Shown here piece after piece: positions 32,001 through 39,737 of a stretch of DNA of 42,023 nt (positions within the stretch are counted from its first letter, which is position 1; every line of letters begins with the position of its first letter). A program made the translations under genes and the position numbers. The DNA is taken from NCBI GenBank assembly GCA_017450695.1, contig JAFSTA010000030.1:1-42023 (forward strand). The letters are read 5' to 3'. The stretch comes from Kiritimatiellia bacterium (lineage in GTDB: Bacteria > Verrucomicrobiota > Kiritimatiellia > RFP12 > UBA1067). The notes beneath the pieces are model-generated. The model made no database searches and was not told where the DNA came from. It worked only from the letters and a program-made list of their open reading frames with translations.

Positions 32001-32282
32001 CACCTTGACCAAGATGTTCGAGACGGAGAACGAATCGTTCGTGGAGAACCCTCTCTCTTGCGGATTCCCCAATTGGAAATCGCGGATTTCCAGCCGCCCG
32101 GAATAGGCGCTGAGATGGAGGGCGTCGAGAGAGGCGGGTGTGTTGATCACTTTCGGCGGTATGGTCTTCGTCAGGATCCGCGCCACGGGCGAAATCCAAG
32201 CGGGATGCGCCAGCACGGCGACAAGGAGAACGATCAAAACGGTGAGTAATGAAAGCCCGATGATTTTGAGTGCTTTTTTCAT
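29082..32282 (-). CDS. Giant AsmA-like repeat protein (six modules)
   Basis: A 1066-residue protein with an N-terminal membrane anchor (5-27). Six modules follow, each with an N-P-x-G-[FY]-[ST]-x-N-D motif, at about 44-133, 163-274, 300-412, 439-551, 579-693 and 720-835. They are separated by lysine/glutamate-rich linkers. Modules 3 to 5 share long identical stretches (for example ISAKLNEKQGVLQIDNIAVA). A cap (VIIDRLLIHDGTIQFSLAGK, IELKDLGKDKGG) matches the end of the 242-residue paralogue. The last 120 residues are glycine-rich with GGGAVKAVGDI repeats and a basic/acidic tail. The beta-rich repeated modules fit a periplasmic bridge-like or scaffold protein of the AsmA type. The ATG has AAGGA upstream. 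It lies 31 bases after gnd. Confidence 0.78.
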   Translation of the reverse strand: MKKALKIIGLSLLTVLIVLLVAVLAHPAWISPVARILTKTIPPKVINTPASLDALHLSAYSGRLEIRDFQLGNPQERGFSTNDSFSVSNILVKVQPGSLTKDTIVVETVHILEPAVRVETFGSLMNFLAMAEGDPNKPAEKKTEKPQEEKPAEEKEGGGSSKTIQLDDFLLSNARLAVISNSTRQVAASIGDIKASLNKQAGALSIGDITVSNPDGFTKNDAFSLKKLAVEIDPAFLTDTNAPIRVRRAEIVDPSVRVETLGSQLNFLAMIPATGDKKEEAEKQQKEDSEKEKADDGPMKLPLVDLFSLTNAKFVIASNATQQTAATVADISAKLNEKQGVLQIDNIAVANPDGFTKNDAFSLKKFAVEIDPAFITDTNAPIHVRKAEIVAPSVRLETRGSQLNFLAMAPTIGGEKKDEEAKKEEPKSEGNVADAQPMKLPLLDLFSLKDAKFVIASNTTQQTVATVADISAKLNEKQGVLQIDNIAVANPDGFTKNDAFSLKKFAVEIDPAFITDTNAPIHVKNIDIDSPSVRLETLGSQLNFLAMAPATGEKEKQDEETKKEEPKSEEDNADAQPMKLPIIDRFGLHNTKFVIASNTTQHTVATVADISAKLNEKQGVLQIDNIAVANPDGFTKNDAFSLKKFAVEINPAFITDTNAPIHVKNVEIVNPRIRLEVQGDKLNVACMSPALEEGETAEAKTAEPEQPKETADAKPTSPAPAILLDNFCLTNTVVDVMSNDVQRLGVTIAGVSASMDTQTGLVTVAAVRVTNPQGMGYTTNDAVAVESIQVDLEPESLTATNNIIHIRSIDIAKPVIRVENMLANILSISQCFPGGGETNEVKEASGTATNAVNAAANADETATKKTDEENAGTTEDGGKKVIIDRLLIHDGTIQFSLAGKTIPIPLPTIELKDLGKDKGGLTFLETAQLVGETLLKVITGAISGVTGLAVDMVGGVLSMGTNALGSVIGGETVNAIGNAGGTAVKAVGDVGGGAVKAVGDIGGGAVKAVGNIGKGIGGLFGGKDEKKEDKKEEKPVEKPAQPQKEADGQPKENEGNGALNAIKKLF
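30280..31740 (-). repeat. Intragenic tandem repeats of 414-420 bp in the AsmA-like gene
   Basis: The same landmark (TCRTTCTTCGTRAARCCGTC) recurs at 30370, 30790, 31207 and 31621, so the units are 420, 417 and 414 bases, all multiples of three. Modules 3 to 5 are nearly identical in DNA. The linker length accounts for the size differences. This is recent duplication that keeps the frame. Confidence 0.9.
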
Positions 32283-32313
32283 GGAACGGATCCTTTTGCC
32301 GAATGGTTCGTGT

Positions 32314-33768
32314 TTAGACGGTGTAGGTGGATGCTGCGGTGTCGCCGCCGTCAGCCGTCCACTTGTGGTGGAAGAACTGTCCGCGCGGGCGGTCCAGCCG
32401 CTCGTAGGTGTGCGCCCCGAAGTAGTCGCGCTGCGCCTGAAGCAGGTTCGCCGGCAACCGTGCGCTGCGGTAGCTGTCGAAATACGTCAGTGCCGTGGAC
32501 ATGGCGGGAACCGGGATGCCCCAGTCGATCGCCGTCTTCACAACCGTGCGCCACGACTCCTGCGCCTTCTGGATCACTCCCTTGAAATAGGGATCCAGCA
32601 GGAGGTTCGCCAACGCGGGATTCTTGTCGAACGCTTCCTTGATCTTGCCGAGGAAACGGGCGCGGATGATGCATCCCTGGCGCCACACCAACGCGATCTC
32701 CCCGTAGTTCAAATCCCAGCCGTACTCTTTCGCGGCGGCGCGCATCAGCTGATAGCCTTGCGCGTAGGAGCAGATCTTTGCCGCGTACACGGCCTGTTCC
32801 AGCGCCTTGATGAACTGCTTGGCATCGACATCCGTTTTCGGTTTCGGCGCCGGGATGATTTTCGAGGCGGCAACACGCTCCTCCTTCGCGGCGGACATGC
32901 AACGCGCGAAAACCGCTTCCGCGATTTGCGGGATCGCCACGCCCAGGTCGAGACCGGCCTGGCTCGTCCATTTGCCCGTACCTTTCTGCCCGGCCGTGTC
33001 GAGGATGATATCGACCATCGGCTTGCCCGTCTCCGGATCGCTTTGCGAGAGGATGTCGGAGGAGATTTCGACCAGGTAACTGTCCAGCGCCCCCTTGTTC
33101 CACTTGGCGAAGACCTTGTGCATCGTCTGCGTGTCGAGTCCGAGCCCACGCGCCATCAGGTCGTATGCCTCGCACATCAGCTGAATGTCGCCGTACTCGA
33201 TTCCGTTGTGGACCATCTTCACGAAGTGTCCCGCGCCATCGTTCCCGATCCACGCGCAGCAGGGGGACCCGTCATCGACCTTCGCGGCGATCGCCTGGAA
33301 AATGTCTTTCACGTAAGGCCATGCCTTCGGGTCGCCGCCGGGCATGATAGCGGGACCTTTCAACGCGCCTTCCTCGCCGCCGGAGACGCCCGAACCGACA
33401 AAGCGGAGTCCCTTCGACGCAAGGTAGGCGGTTCTGCGGATCGTATCTGGGAAATGGCTGTTGCCGCCGTCGATGATGATGTCACCCTTCTGCAGGAGGG
33501 GGATCAGCTGTTCGATCATGTCGTCAACCGCCTTGCCAGCCTTGACCATCATCATCACGCGGCGCGGCTTCTTCAAGGACGCGACGAGTTCCGGAAGGGA
33601 ATGCGTCCCGACGATCTTCTTGCCCTTGGCCCGGCCGTTCACAAAACGGTCAACCTTCTCCGTTGTGCGGTTGTAGCACGCGACCGTGAAACCCTTGCTT
33701 TCCATGTTCAGGATCAGGTTCTCGCCCATCACGGCAAGACCGATCAAACCGATGTCCGCTTTTTTCAT
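32314..33768 (-). CDS. gnd: 6-phosphogluconate dehydrogenase, decarboxylating
   Basis: Oxidative pentose-phosphate pathway enzyme making ribulose 5-phosphate, CO2 and NADPH. The 484 residues match the long (about 470-485) family form. The coenzyme-binding block is [50 protein letters not shown] and [20 protein letters not shown] hold the substrate-site lysine and glutamate. [15 protein letters not shown] is near the C-terminus. The start is ATG 33768, with GAGGAG seven bases before it. The open frame extends 48 codons further upstream but has no conserved sequence and runs through the promoter. It heads an operon with the two AsmA-like genes. Confidence 0.95.
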   Translation of the reverse strand: MKKADIGLIGLAVMGENLILNMESKGFTVACYNRTTEKVDRFVNGRAKGKKIVGTHSLPELVASLKKPRRVMMMVKAGKAVDDMIEQLIPLLQKGDIIIDGGNSHFPDTIRRTAYLASKGLRFVGSGVSGGEEGALKGPAIMPGGDPKAWPYVKDIFQAIAAKVDDGSPCCAWIGNDGAGHFVKMVHNGIEYGDIQLMCEAYDLMARGLGLDTQTMHKVFAKWNKGALDSYLVEISSDILSQSDPETGKPMVDIILDTAGQKGTGKWTSQAGLDLGVAIPQIAEAVFARCMSAAKEERVAASKIIPAPKPKTDVDAKQFIKALEQAVYAAKICSYAQGYQLMRAAAKEYGWDLNYGEIALVWRQGCIIRARFLGKIKEAFDKNPALANLLLDPYFKGVIQKAQESWRTVVKTAIDWGIPVPAMSTALTYFDSYRSARLPANLLQAQRDYFGAHTYERLDRPRGQFFHHKWTADGGDTAASTYTV

Positions 33769-33808
33769 TTCGTAACTCCTCTTCACTACAATGGCCTGTA
33801 GTTCTGTA

Positions 33809-33838
33809 ATTATAGCAAACCGCCACCCTGAACGCCAA
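33809..33838 (-). promoter_or_regulatory. gnd promoter with extended -10
   Basis: On the minus strand TTGGCG (33833-33838), an 18-base spacer and a perfect TATAAT (33809-33814) preceded by TGC. The leader is about 35 bases. Confidence 0.6.
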
Positions 33839-33872
33839 CCCGAATTTCGGGTGTGTCGAATTTCGGGTGGGA

Positions 33873-33963
33873 CATCTGCGTAATTCAACAAGTGCCTGTC
33901 TTGCTCGAGCACGGAAATTTTCGTGTCATGGTCTCACGCCAAGTTCGCGAAGTCCGCGAAGTT
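33873..33963. repeat. Dispersed ~90-bp repeat, copy B
   Basis: The partner of 9964-10053, same orientation. The first 20 bases, the central CACGGAAATTTTCGTG hairpin and the terminal GTTCGCGAA / GTCCGCGAA nonamers are conserved. Differences are scattered substitutions and one single-base indel. Confidence 0.85.
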
Positions 33964-34324
33964 GCCGGTTATTCCCCTGTTCATTTTATCTGCCAGTGGT
34001 TTTGATCTCTCGCGGAGGCGCGGAGATTTTGTGGATTTCCGGCGGTTTTCTGAACGAGGTTCGATTCACCTGTTGGGTGAAGGATCATCTCCTTCCGTTC
34101 GGCTCGACAATCCCGCTTCGTCATTTGAAAAAAACTCTGTTCCCGGACTGATCTCCGTGTACTCTGCGCCCGCGGCGTCTCTGCGTGAGAACCCAAACGA
34201 GGAATCTAGGTTAAGTGTATTCAGTCTGTTCAACATTGCGGTTGTGATCCTTCCTACGCAAGGCTACTGAGGATAGGCAAGCGCGACCCCCATCTCTGCG
34301 CGAGGCAAAACAATTCCACCTCGT

Positions 34325-34517
34325 GAAGCGACAAGAGTGTCGCTTCCCCGAAGCGCGTAGCCATAGCGGGACTGAGTCAATTTAGAGCCGAAGGCTCACT
34401 TCGGACGAAGTCCACTTACCAACTTAGGGGCGTAGCCCCATTCCAAGACCGGCACGATTCCATGTTTCTAGAACTGGCTCGTCAACCAGGATTCATCGCC
34501 CGTGCACCTTCGGCACG
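34325..34517. repeat. Cluster of short unrelated hairpins
   Basis: Perfect hairpins follow one another: GAAGCGACA / TGTCGCTTC (34325-34346), GAGCC-gaa-GGCTC (34385-34397), directly adjoining ACTTCG-ga-CGAAGT (34398-34411), then GGGGC-gta-GCCCC (34427-34439) and CGTGC / GCACG (34501-34517). Each has a different sequence. They lie 3' of the helicase gene. None has a T-run, so terminator function is uncertain. Confidence 0.75.
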
Positions 34518-34575
34518 AATCGCGGATTCCACGCGATCGACCTCTCCGCACAACAGTTCCAGTGCGCCCGGCACT

Positions 34576-37500
34576 TCACTCAGCTTCAACGCTTTCGGCT
34601 TCATTCTTGTCTCCTTTTGCTTTGGGTTTCTCCACGGTATGGTCGATCGTAACGATCACGCCGTCGTCATCTTGTTTCGGAACGGCAACCGCAAGGCGAT
34701 CGCCTAAACTTTCCTGTAGGACGCACAAGTTGTCCTCCAGTGTCTGAAGTCCTTGCCGCCTCCACCGAATGATCTCCCGGAGGAGATGGTCGGGCAATGT
34801 GCGACGGTACAGAAGGTCGAACCGCAGTTTCTTGGCAAACTCGCGCTGCACGTTGTTCGCGATGGCCTCCATCAGGATTGGGAGTGTCTTGTTTGCCAGC
34901 GACTTGTTCCCTTCCTCATGGTCGCTTACCTGTATCTCGCCCGTCAGCTTTTTGTACCGGTCCCAGAATCCTTCCGAGAATTTTTCCAGACGCGGTTGCT
35001 CGAACGGGCACTCGATCTCCGGCAACGCCTCATTCATCATTCGATAGGCCGGAGCATTCCCGTCCTTGTCCATGAACGCGGCAAACAGCGTCAGTCCCTT
35101 TCGCGTGAAGAGATGCGTACCCGCTCGCGTTCCCGTCGTCACCGTCTTGACCCGGTCCGGCAGATGGCGGATCCGTTCCACCACCTCCGGATGCGTCTGG
35201 CAGATTTCCTCCCACTTGATCTTGCATTCGGTCAGGAACGTCACGGTCTCGGAATCCTCCGGATTCGCCTCGAACCGTTTGAACAGCCCCGCCGCCTCCA
35301 GCGATTCGTCCTCGTCGAATATCCGCGCGTCTTCGCCGATCGTCTTGTGGATCATCAGCACCTTGTTCCGGGCAATCGTCCGGATGTTGTAAAGATCCGC
35401 CCCCTGATCCGTCGGGAAGTAGTTGTAGAGGTACAGGTCGTTGAACACCTTCACGCCGATGCGGTTGATCCGCCCAAGCCGCTGGATGACCCGCGTGGGA
35501 TTCCACGGGATGTCGTAGTTGATCACCAGACCCGCCCGGTTCAGGTTGACGCCCTCGCTCATCTTGTCCGTCGCGATCATCACGTCGAACTCATCTTCCA
35601 TCTTCCCCTGCGGGATCGTTCCGTCGAAGTTGCGCCGTATCCTGCGCTCCATTTCCGCGGAGCGTGACCTCACCACGCAGACGTGTCCCGGAAACGCCTT
35701 CTCCAAATACTTCGCCACATGTTCGACCGTGTCCGCAAATTCGCTGAACACCAGCACCTTGCGCTTCGGCTCCCCTTTGCGGACTTCCAGCCCTGCAGTG
35801 CCTTCCAGAACCGCCCGGATCTTTTCCACCAGCTGTTTTGCCTTCGGGTCGTTCGCGACCAGATCCAGCTCGATCACCCTTTTCTTGATGGCCTTAAAGA
35901 GCGCGATGTCGCTCTCGACATCTTCGATGAACTTCTCGTACCCTTCTTCCGTAAAGTCTTCCGCGACGCGATAGATCTGCTTGTTCTCCGCCTCCACGGA
36001 AACGGCGTCCTCGTAGTCGGCAAGCATCGTCTCGAACGTATCGTCTTCCATCGATTCGTCGCAGAACTTCTCCATCATCCTCCGGTCGAGAATGATGACG
36101 CCCCGGTGTCCGTCACCCGGATTCCCCGTCGGCTTGATCGCGAGCTTCAAGACCAGCTCGTGATTGTAGATGAGATTGTCGATCGTCATCGCGAACGCGC
36201 CGAAGGAACTCTCGAACCGGTGGACGAGCAACCTCCGGATGAACTTGTACATGTTCTCCTGCTGCGTCTTCAGCGTCTCGTGTTCCTCCGGGTCTCCATC
36301 GGTGATGTTCACATAGAGTCCGGGCCGGTAGATCGCGCCCTTGAAGTCCCCCTTCGGGCCGAAGTAGTTGGTGATAACCTGATCATAGAAGGCGCTCTGC
36401 TCCGGATCGAGTTCGTAGAACTGCTCGACCGGCGGGTGGACGGTCGGCAGGTTCTCCCCCACTTCGGCGCTGTAATCCGGATCGCACTTCAGGTCGATGC
36501 GGTTGCGCCGGATCATGACCGGTTCCAGAATGGCGCGGATGTTCTTGGCGATCCACTCCAGGTTTTCACGGGCGAACTTCTTCGCGGCCTCGACATCCAG
36601 CGGCTCCGCGTCCGCGCCCGGAAACTCCATCTTTTCCAGCCGGTTGCGGACGTACTTCTCCAGATTCCCGCTCTCATCCGACGTGATCTGCCCGATGTTC
36701 TTGAGCACGTAGTCGCAATCCGTGTAGCGCGACTGGTATTCATCGAAACGCGCTTGCAAATCACCGTCCGGCACAAGTTCACTCCGCCTCGGCACGGTGA
36801 ACAGTTTCAGGAGCGCGAACATGTCGTTCGGACGGTTGCTGAAGGGCGTCGCCGTCATGAGCACCACTTTCTTGCCCCGGCAGATTCGCCACAGGTAGTC
36901 GTAATCGATCGAGCCCTCGTTGCGGAAGTAGTGCGCCTCATCGACCAGCACCACGTCGATGTCGGGATGGTCGCGGACATACTGCTCGATCTCGTCCATC
37001 TTCCCCCGGCTCATCGCCCGCCAGCCGTACATCTTGAAGTCGTCCAGATAGCCGCACCACCCCGTTTTCTCCATCTCGCTCCCGACAAGTCCGGGCGGCG
37101 CCACCACGATTCCGCGCCGCGCCTCCATCACGCAGCCGAGGACGCTCCCGATCACCGACTTGCCGAGTCCCACCACGTCCGCGATGATGACGCCGTTGTA
37201 TTCCTGGAGGATCGAAAGTGCCTGGTTCACCGCGTCCTTCTGGTAGGCGAACGGACTGTACTTCGCCTCTCCCGTGATGGGATCGCTCGGAATCGAGAAC
37301 GCCCGGTCGATCTTCGGTGTTTCATCCACCAGCGCCCGGTGTTCGAGGTAGTTCTTCAACACGAGGGCATACGCCTCGTAGGGCGTCACCTCCGCATGGA
37401 CGCCCTCCTCCCGGAGCGCCTTGCGGATTTCCTCCGCCATGCCCACGAAACCCGTGATCTCCTCGGCTTCCTCCCACAAGTCCTCGAAGTACGCCTTCGC

Positions 37501-38043
37501 CTCTTCCCCTCCGAAGTTGGACAGTTCGACATTGAATTCGTTCTGGCTGTTGAGTCCGGGAAAGGTCAGGTTGCTCGACCCGGTGATCCAGCGGATCGGT
37601 TCAATCACTTTCACCTTTTCGTTCATCTCGAAGAGGTAGAGCTTGGCGTGGTTGGGTTCAGGTGTCTTCTTGATGGCAAGACGCCCTTCCCCCATCATCT
37701 TCAAGAAAGTCTCCATGTAACGCGCACAAGTCTCTTGGTCAAACAGCTTCGACCTCGCGACATTCCGCAGGGAATTGAGAAACCGTTCCTGCGCCGTCTC
37801 GCCATCGCCCGCATGAGCGAGTTCGTACCCCTTGCGATCGACATCCAGCCCCACCAGGATACGAAGTTTCAAACCTTCGTTCGCGGCGATCGGCTCCATC
37901 AGCGGCGGAATACCGTTGAAGTAGAAGTAGCCGGACAGGATGGACAGCGTTTCCGTCACGGGGATCAGGTCGCGCAGACGCGCACTCATGCTCGCCTCTT
38001 CCCCCGGCTGCTCGTTGACGTTGTGCTTGTTTGTGATGAACAT
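34576..38043 (-). CDS. PLD-nuclease / SNF2-helicase fusion (defence-type)
   Basis: An 1155-residue protein. Residues 25-200 are a phospholipase-D-like nuclease with a single HKD motif (H132-x-K134 in NHAKLYLF, then GSSNLT 155-160). Residues 255-520 are the first SNF2 ATPase lobe: ADVVGLGKS (288-296, Walker A), VDEAHYF (367-373, Walker B) and TATPFSNRP (397-405). After an insertion of about 200 residues comes the second lobe: VLVFSEFADTVEHV (763-776), ATDKMSEGVNL (824-834) and QRLGRINRIG (854-863). About 250 C-terminal residues are unassigned. It is probably the motor and nuclease of a restriction-like system with the Eco57I-type methyltransferase at 40551. AAGGAG lies six bases before ATG 38043. 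An ATPase gene 27 bases upstream now separates the two. Confidence 0.85.
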   Translation of the reverse strand: MFITNKHNVNEQPGEEASMSARLRDLIPVTETLSILSGYFYFNGIPPLMEPIAANEGLKLRILVGLDVDRKGYELAHAGDGETAQERFLNSLRNVARSKLFDQETCARYMETFLKMMGEGRLAIKKTPEPNHAKLYLFEMNEKVKVIEPIRWITGSSNLTFPGLNSQNEFNVELSNFGGEEAKAYFEDLWEEAEEITGFVGMAEEIRKALREEGVHAEVTPYEAYALVLKNYLEHRALVDETPKIDRAFSIPSDPITGEAKYSPFAYQKDAVNQALSILQEYNGVIIADVVGLGKSVIGSVLGCVMEARRGIVVAPPGLVGSEMEKTGWCGYLDDFKMYGWRAMSRGKMDEIEQYVRDHPDIDVVLVDEAHYFRNEGSIDYDYLWRICRGKKVVLMTATPFSNRPNDMFALLKLFTVPRRSELVPDGDLQARFDEYQSRYTDCDYVLKNIGQITSDESGNLEKYVRNRLEKMEFPGADAEPLDVEAAKKFARENLEWIAKNIRAILEPVMIRRNRIDLKCDPDYSAEVGENLPTVHPPVEQFYELDPEQSAFYDQVITNYFGPKGDFKGAIYRPGLYVNITDGDPEEHETLKTQQENMYKFIRRLLVHRFESSFGAFAMTIDNLIYNHELVLKLAIKPTGNPGDGHRGVIILDRRMMEKFCDESMEDDTFETMLADYEDAVSVEAENKQIYRVAEDFTEEGYEKFIEDVESDIALFKAIKKRVIELDLVANDPKAKQLVEKIRAVLEGTAGLEVRKGEPKRKVLVFSEFADTVEHVAKYLEKAFPGHVCVVRSRSAEMERRIRRNFDGTIPQGKMEDEFDVMIATDKMSEGVNLNRAGLVINYDIPWNPTRVIQRLGRINRIGVKVFNDLYLYNYFPTDQGADLYNIRTIARNKVLMIHKTIGEDARIFDEDESLEAAGLFKRFEANPEDSETVTFLTECKIKWEEICQTHPEVVERIRHLPDRVKTVTTGTRAGTHLFTRKGLTLFAAFMDKDGNAPAYRMMNEALPEIECPFEQPRLEKFSEGFWDRYKKLTGEIQVSDHEEGNKSLANKTLPILMEAIANNVQREFAKKLRFDLLYRRTLPDHLLREIIRWRRQGLQTLEDNLCVLQESLGDRLAVAVPKQDDDGVIVTIDHTVEKPKAKGDKNEAESVEAE

Positions 38044-38070
38044 GACTTGCTCCTTCCGTTTTGTAGAATC

Positions 38071-39240
38071 TTATCCGTCTTCTTCACCGCCACACAAAGC
38101 GGCATCTCCCATCGACGTAAAATTGATGAACTTCCCGTCCGGCGGTAACGGCCACTCCTCTCCGGCATAGACGACATCTGCCGACACCACTTCGGGAATC
38201 GCCTTCCGCAGAAGACGCAGATTGCGCGCAAATGACATGTCAGCCGTCATGGAGGATTTGATTTCCCACAACCTGAGCCCCGTGGCATCCTCAAGCACGA
38301 GATCGGCTTCCACGCCGCTGGAGTCCCTCATGTAGTAGAGATTCGGCTCCAGCCCTGCGTTCAGACGCGCCTTGAGAGCCTCAATCACCACCATGTTCTC
38401 GAACAGGCCCCCGACCAGCGGATGCTGCGCAATCTGACGCGCTGACGAAATAGCCAGCAGATGAGCCGCGAGACCGACGTCCGTGAAGTATATCTTGGGC
38501 GACTTGACAAACCGTTTGCCGAAATTCCGGTAATAAGGCGGCAGACGGAAGATGATGAAACTCGCCTCAAGGACCGAAAGCCAGTTTTTGAGCGTGATCG
38601 CCGACACGCCGACATCTCCGGAGAACCCTTCAAGATTGGCGATCTGCCCCACTCGCCCGGCAAGCAGCCGCAGAAAAGTTTCAAAACGCTGCCAGTCCTT
38701 AATGTTGATGAGCTGCCGCGCATCCCGTTCAACGTAGGTGCGCAGATAATCGGAAAGTACCCGGCGCGGGGGCAGGCGGAACGCATGAATCCTCGGCAGA
38801 AACCCGGAGAACATCAGCTCGTCCCGCGACAGCTCCCCACCAAGTTCCCGAATCGAAAGCGGTAACAGCGTGGAAAGCGTCGTCCGCCCTGCGAGCGACT
38901 GTGAAACCTCCGCCTGAAGCATCGGCTGATGTGATCCCGTCAGAACGAACCGCCCCGGAGTCCCGTCTTCGTCCACATGTACCTGTATATCCCGCAGAAG
39001 ATTCGGCATGCGTTGGACTTCATCGATAATGACAGGCGGCGAGAACTGCTTGAAGAAAAGCCGCGAATCCGTTCGCGCCAATTCAAACACCTGAGAATCT
39101 TCCAGGTTGGCATACGAGTAATGGCGAAAGACATGCTTGACGAGCGTCGTCTTGCCGGATTGTCGAGGCCCCAGCAAGGTCACAACAGGTAACAGTCTGG
39201 CACATTTTTCCAATTCACCGCAAATTTCACGTTTGATCAT
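38071..39240 (-). CDS. AAA-type ATPase with DUF4143
   Basis: A 389-residue ATPase of the AAA_14/DUF4143 family, found widely in anaerobic bacteria and archaea and of uncertain role. Walker A is LLGPRQSGKTT (22-32), Walker B PPVIIDEVQRM, sensor region FVLTGSHQPML, then SLAGRTTLSTLLPLSI. The C-terminal DUF4143 half has FLRLLAGRVGQIANLEGF and the nuclease-like tail GVEADLVLE..LWEIKSS, a PD-(D/E)xK-type D and E-x-K. The start is ATG 39240, with AAAAGGAG nine bases ahead; ATGs at 39246 and 39249 lie too near that site. It has its own promoter with a palindrome. The gene appears inserted between the methyltransferase and its helicase. Confidence 0.85.
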   Translation of the reverse strand: MIKREICGELEKCARLLPVVTLLGPRQSGKTTLVKHVFRHYSYANLEDSQVFELARTDSRLFFKQFSPPVIIDEVQRMPNLLRDIQVHVDEDGTPGRFVLTGSHQPMLQAEVSQSLAGRTTLSTLLPLSIRELGGELSRDELMFSGFLPRIHAFRLPPRRVLSDYLRTYVERDARQLINIKDWQRFETFLRLLAGRVGQIANLEGFSGDVGVSAITLKNWLSVLEASFIIFRLPPYYRNFGKRFVKSPKIYFTDVGLAAHLLAISSARQIAQHPLVGGLFENMVVIEALKARLNAGLEPNLYYMRDSSGVEADLVLEDATGLRLWEIKSSMTADMSFARNLRLLRKAIPEVVSADVVYAGEEWPLPPDGKFINFTSMGDAALCGGEEDG

Positions 39241-39265
39241 GTTCATCATCTCCTTTTGCGGTAGT

Positions 39266-39321
39266 ATTCTATCACAATTTCTTTGCAAATCCAAAGTTCA
39301 ACTTTGGTTTTACAAAGAAAT
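39266..39321 (-). promoter_or_regulatory. DUF4143 ATPase promoter with overlapping palindrome
   Basis: On the minus strand TTGGAT (39289-39294), a 17-base spacer and TAGAAT (39266-39271) preceded by TGA. The palindrome CCAAAGTT-x-AACTTTGG (39291-39307) overlaps the -35 box, and outer arms TTTCTTTG / CAAAGAAA (39278-39285 and 39313-39320) extend it to about 45 bases. This is the layout of a repressor operator. It could instead be a cruciform or hairpin element. Confidence 0.55.
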
Positions 39322-39462
39322 ATTCGGTCTGTGAGTTGAGACCGGAAGTATGGTACATCGCGGATTTGCACGCTCGAAACACCCTGTTTCATCGTATGTT
39401 TGCCAGTTACAGTGGATCGCATCAGAACTCCTCCTCAAACTTCGGCGTCCGCTTCTTCTTTT

Positions 39463-39483
39463 GGGTCGCGCTCCGTCGCGACC
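39463..39483. repeat. REP-like GGTCGCG / CGCGACC, damaged copy
   Basis: Counterpart of 40592-40626 in the mosaic pseudogene. It has lost four bases of the GGGAGGG arm. On the minus strand it codes for GGRDGARP. Confidence 0.75.
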
Positions 39484-39598
39484 GCCGCCACCCTGCGTAG
39501 CGGCGGCGCCCTCGCCGTCGTCCGTCTTGGCGGCATCTCCGCTCTTCCCGTCATTCGTCCCCCCGACAATCGCAATCTCTTCATCCGTCAATCCGTAA

Positions 39599-39737
39599 AG
39601 CTGTGGCAATTTCAAAACCTCGGAATACACGGGACACACGGAATCGCAGAGTTGTGAAACACGTGTTTTTTCCGTGTATTCTGTGTGTTCCGTGGTTGAA
39701 CAACAGACAGACGGGAAGTTTTGCAATTGGTTCAGCT
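39599..39737. mobile_element. MITE-like hairpin insertion (139 bp)
   Basis: The ends are imperfect inverted repeats of 20 bases (39599-39618 and 39718-39737: AGCTG, CAATT, CAAAAC matching GTTTTG, AATTG, CAGCT). A second inner inverted pair of 22 bases with 18 matches lies at 39621-39642 and 39671-39692. The inner arms are CACGGAACA / CACAGAATA-type nonamers. It is absent from the matching methyltransferase tail at 40551-40733, so it was inserted. It encodes no protein. Confidence 0.65.

Larger units (their letters stand above)
33769..34575. other. Large gene-free region between gnd and the defence island
   Basis: 807 bases. It holds the gnd promoter (33809-33838), copy B of the dispersed repeat of about 90 bp (33873-33963), octamer/nonamer words (TCGCGGAGG, CGCGGAG near 34009-34026), a TTCACC-GGTGAA hairpin near 34063 and the hairpin cluster 34325-34517. 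Small frames inside are repeat translations. It probably marks the boundary of the island. Confidence 0.75.

Noticed and set aside
33769-33912. An N-terminal extension of 48 residues on Gnd
   Set aside because: It lacks conservation with the family, crosses a good promoter, and a ribosome-binding site supports ATG 33768.
35683-38148. Open frame of about 820 codons on the plus strand opposite the helicase gene
   Set aside because: It is rich in R, H, V and L with no recognisable domain and lies entirely antisense to a clear PLD-SNF2 protein. The codon bias of GC-rich DNA explains it.
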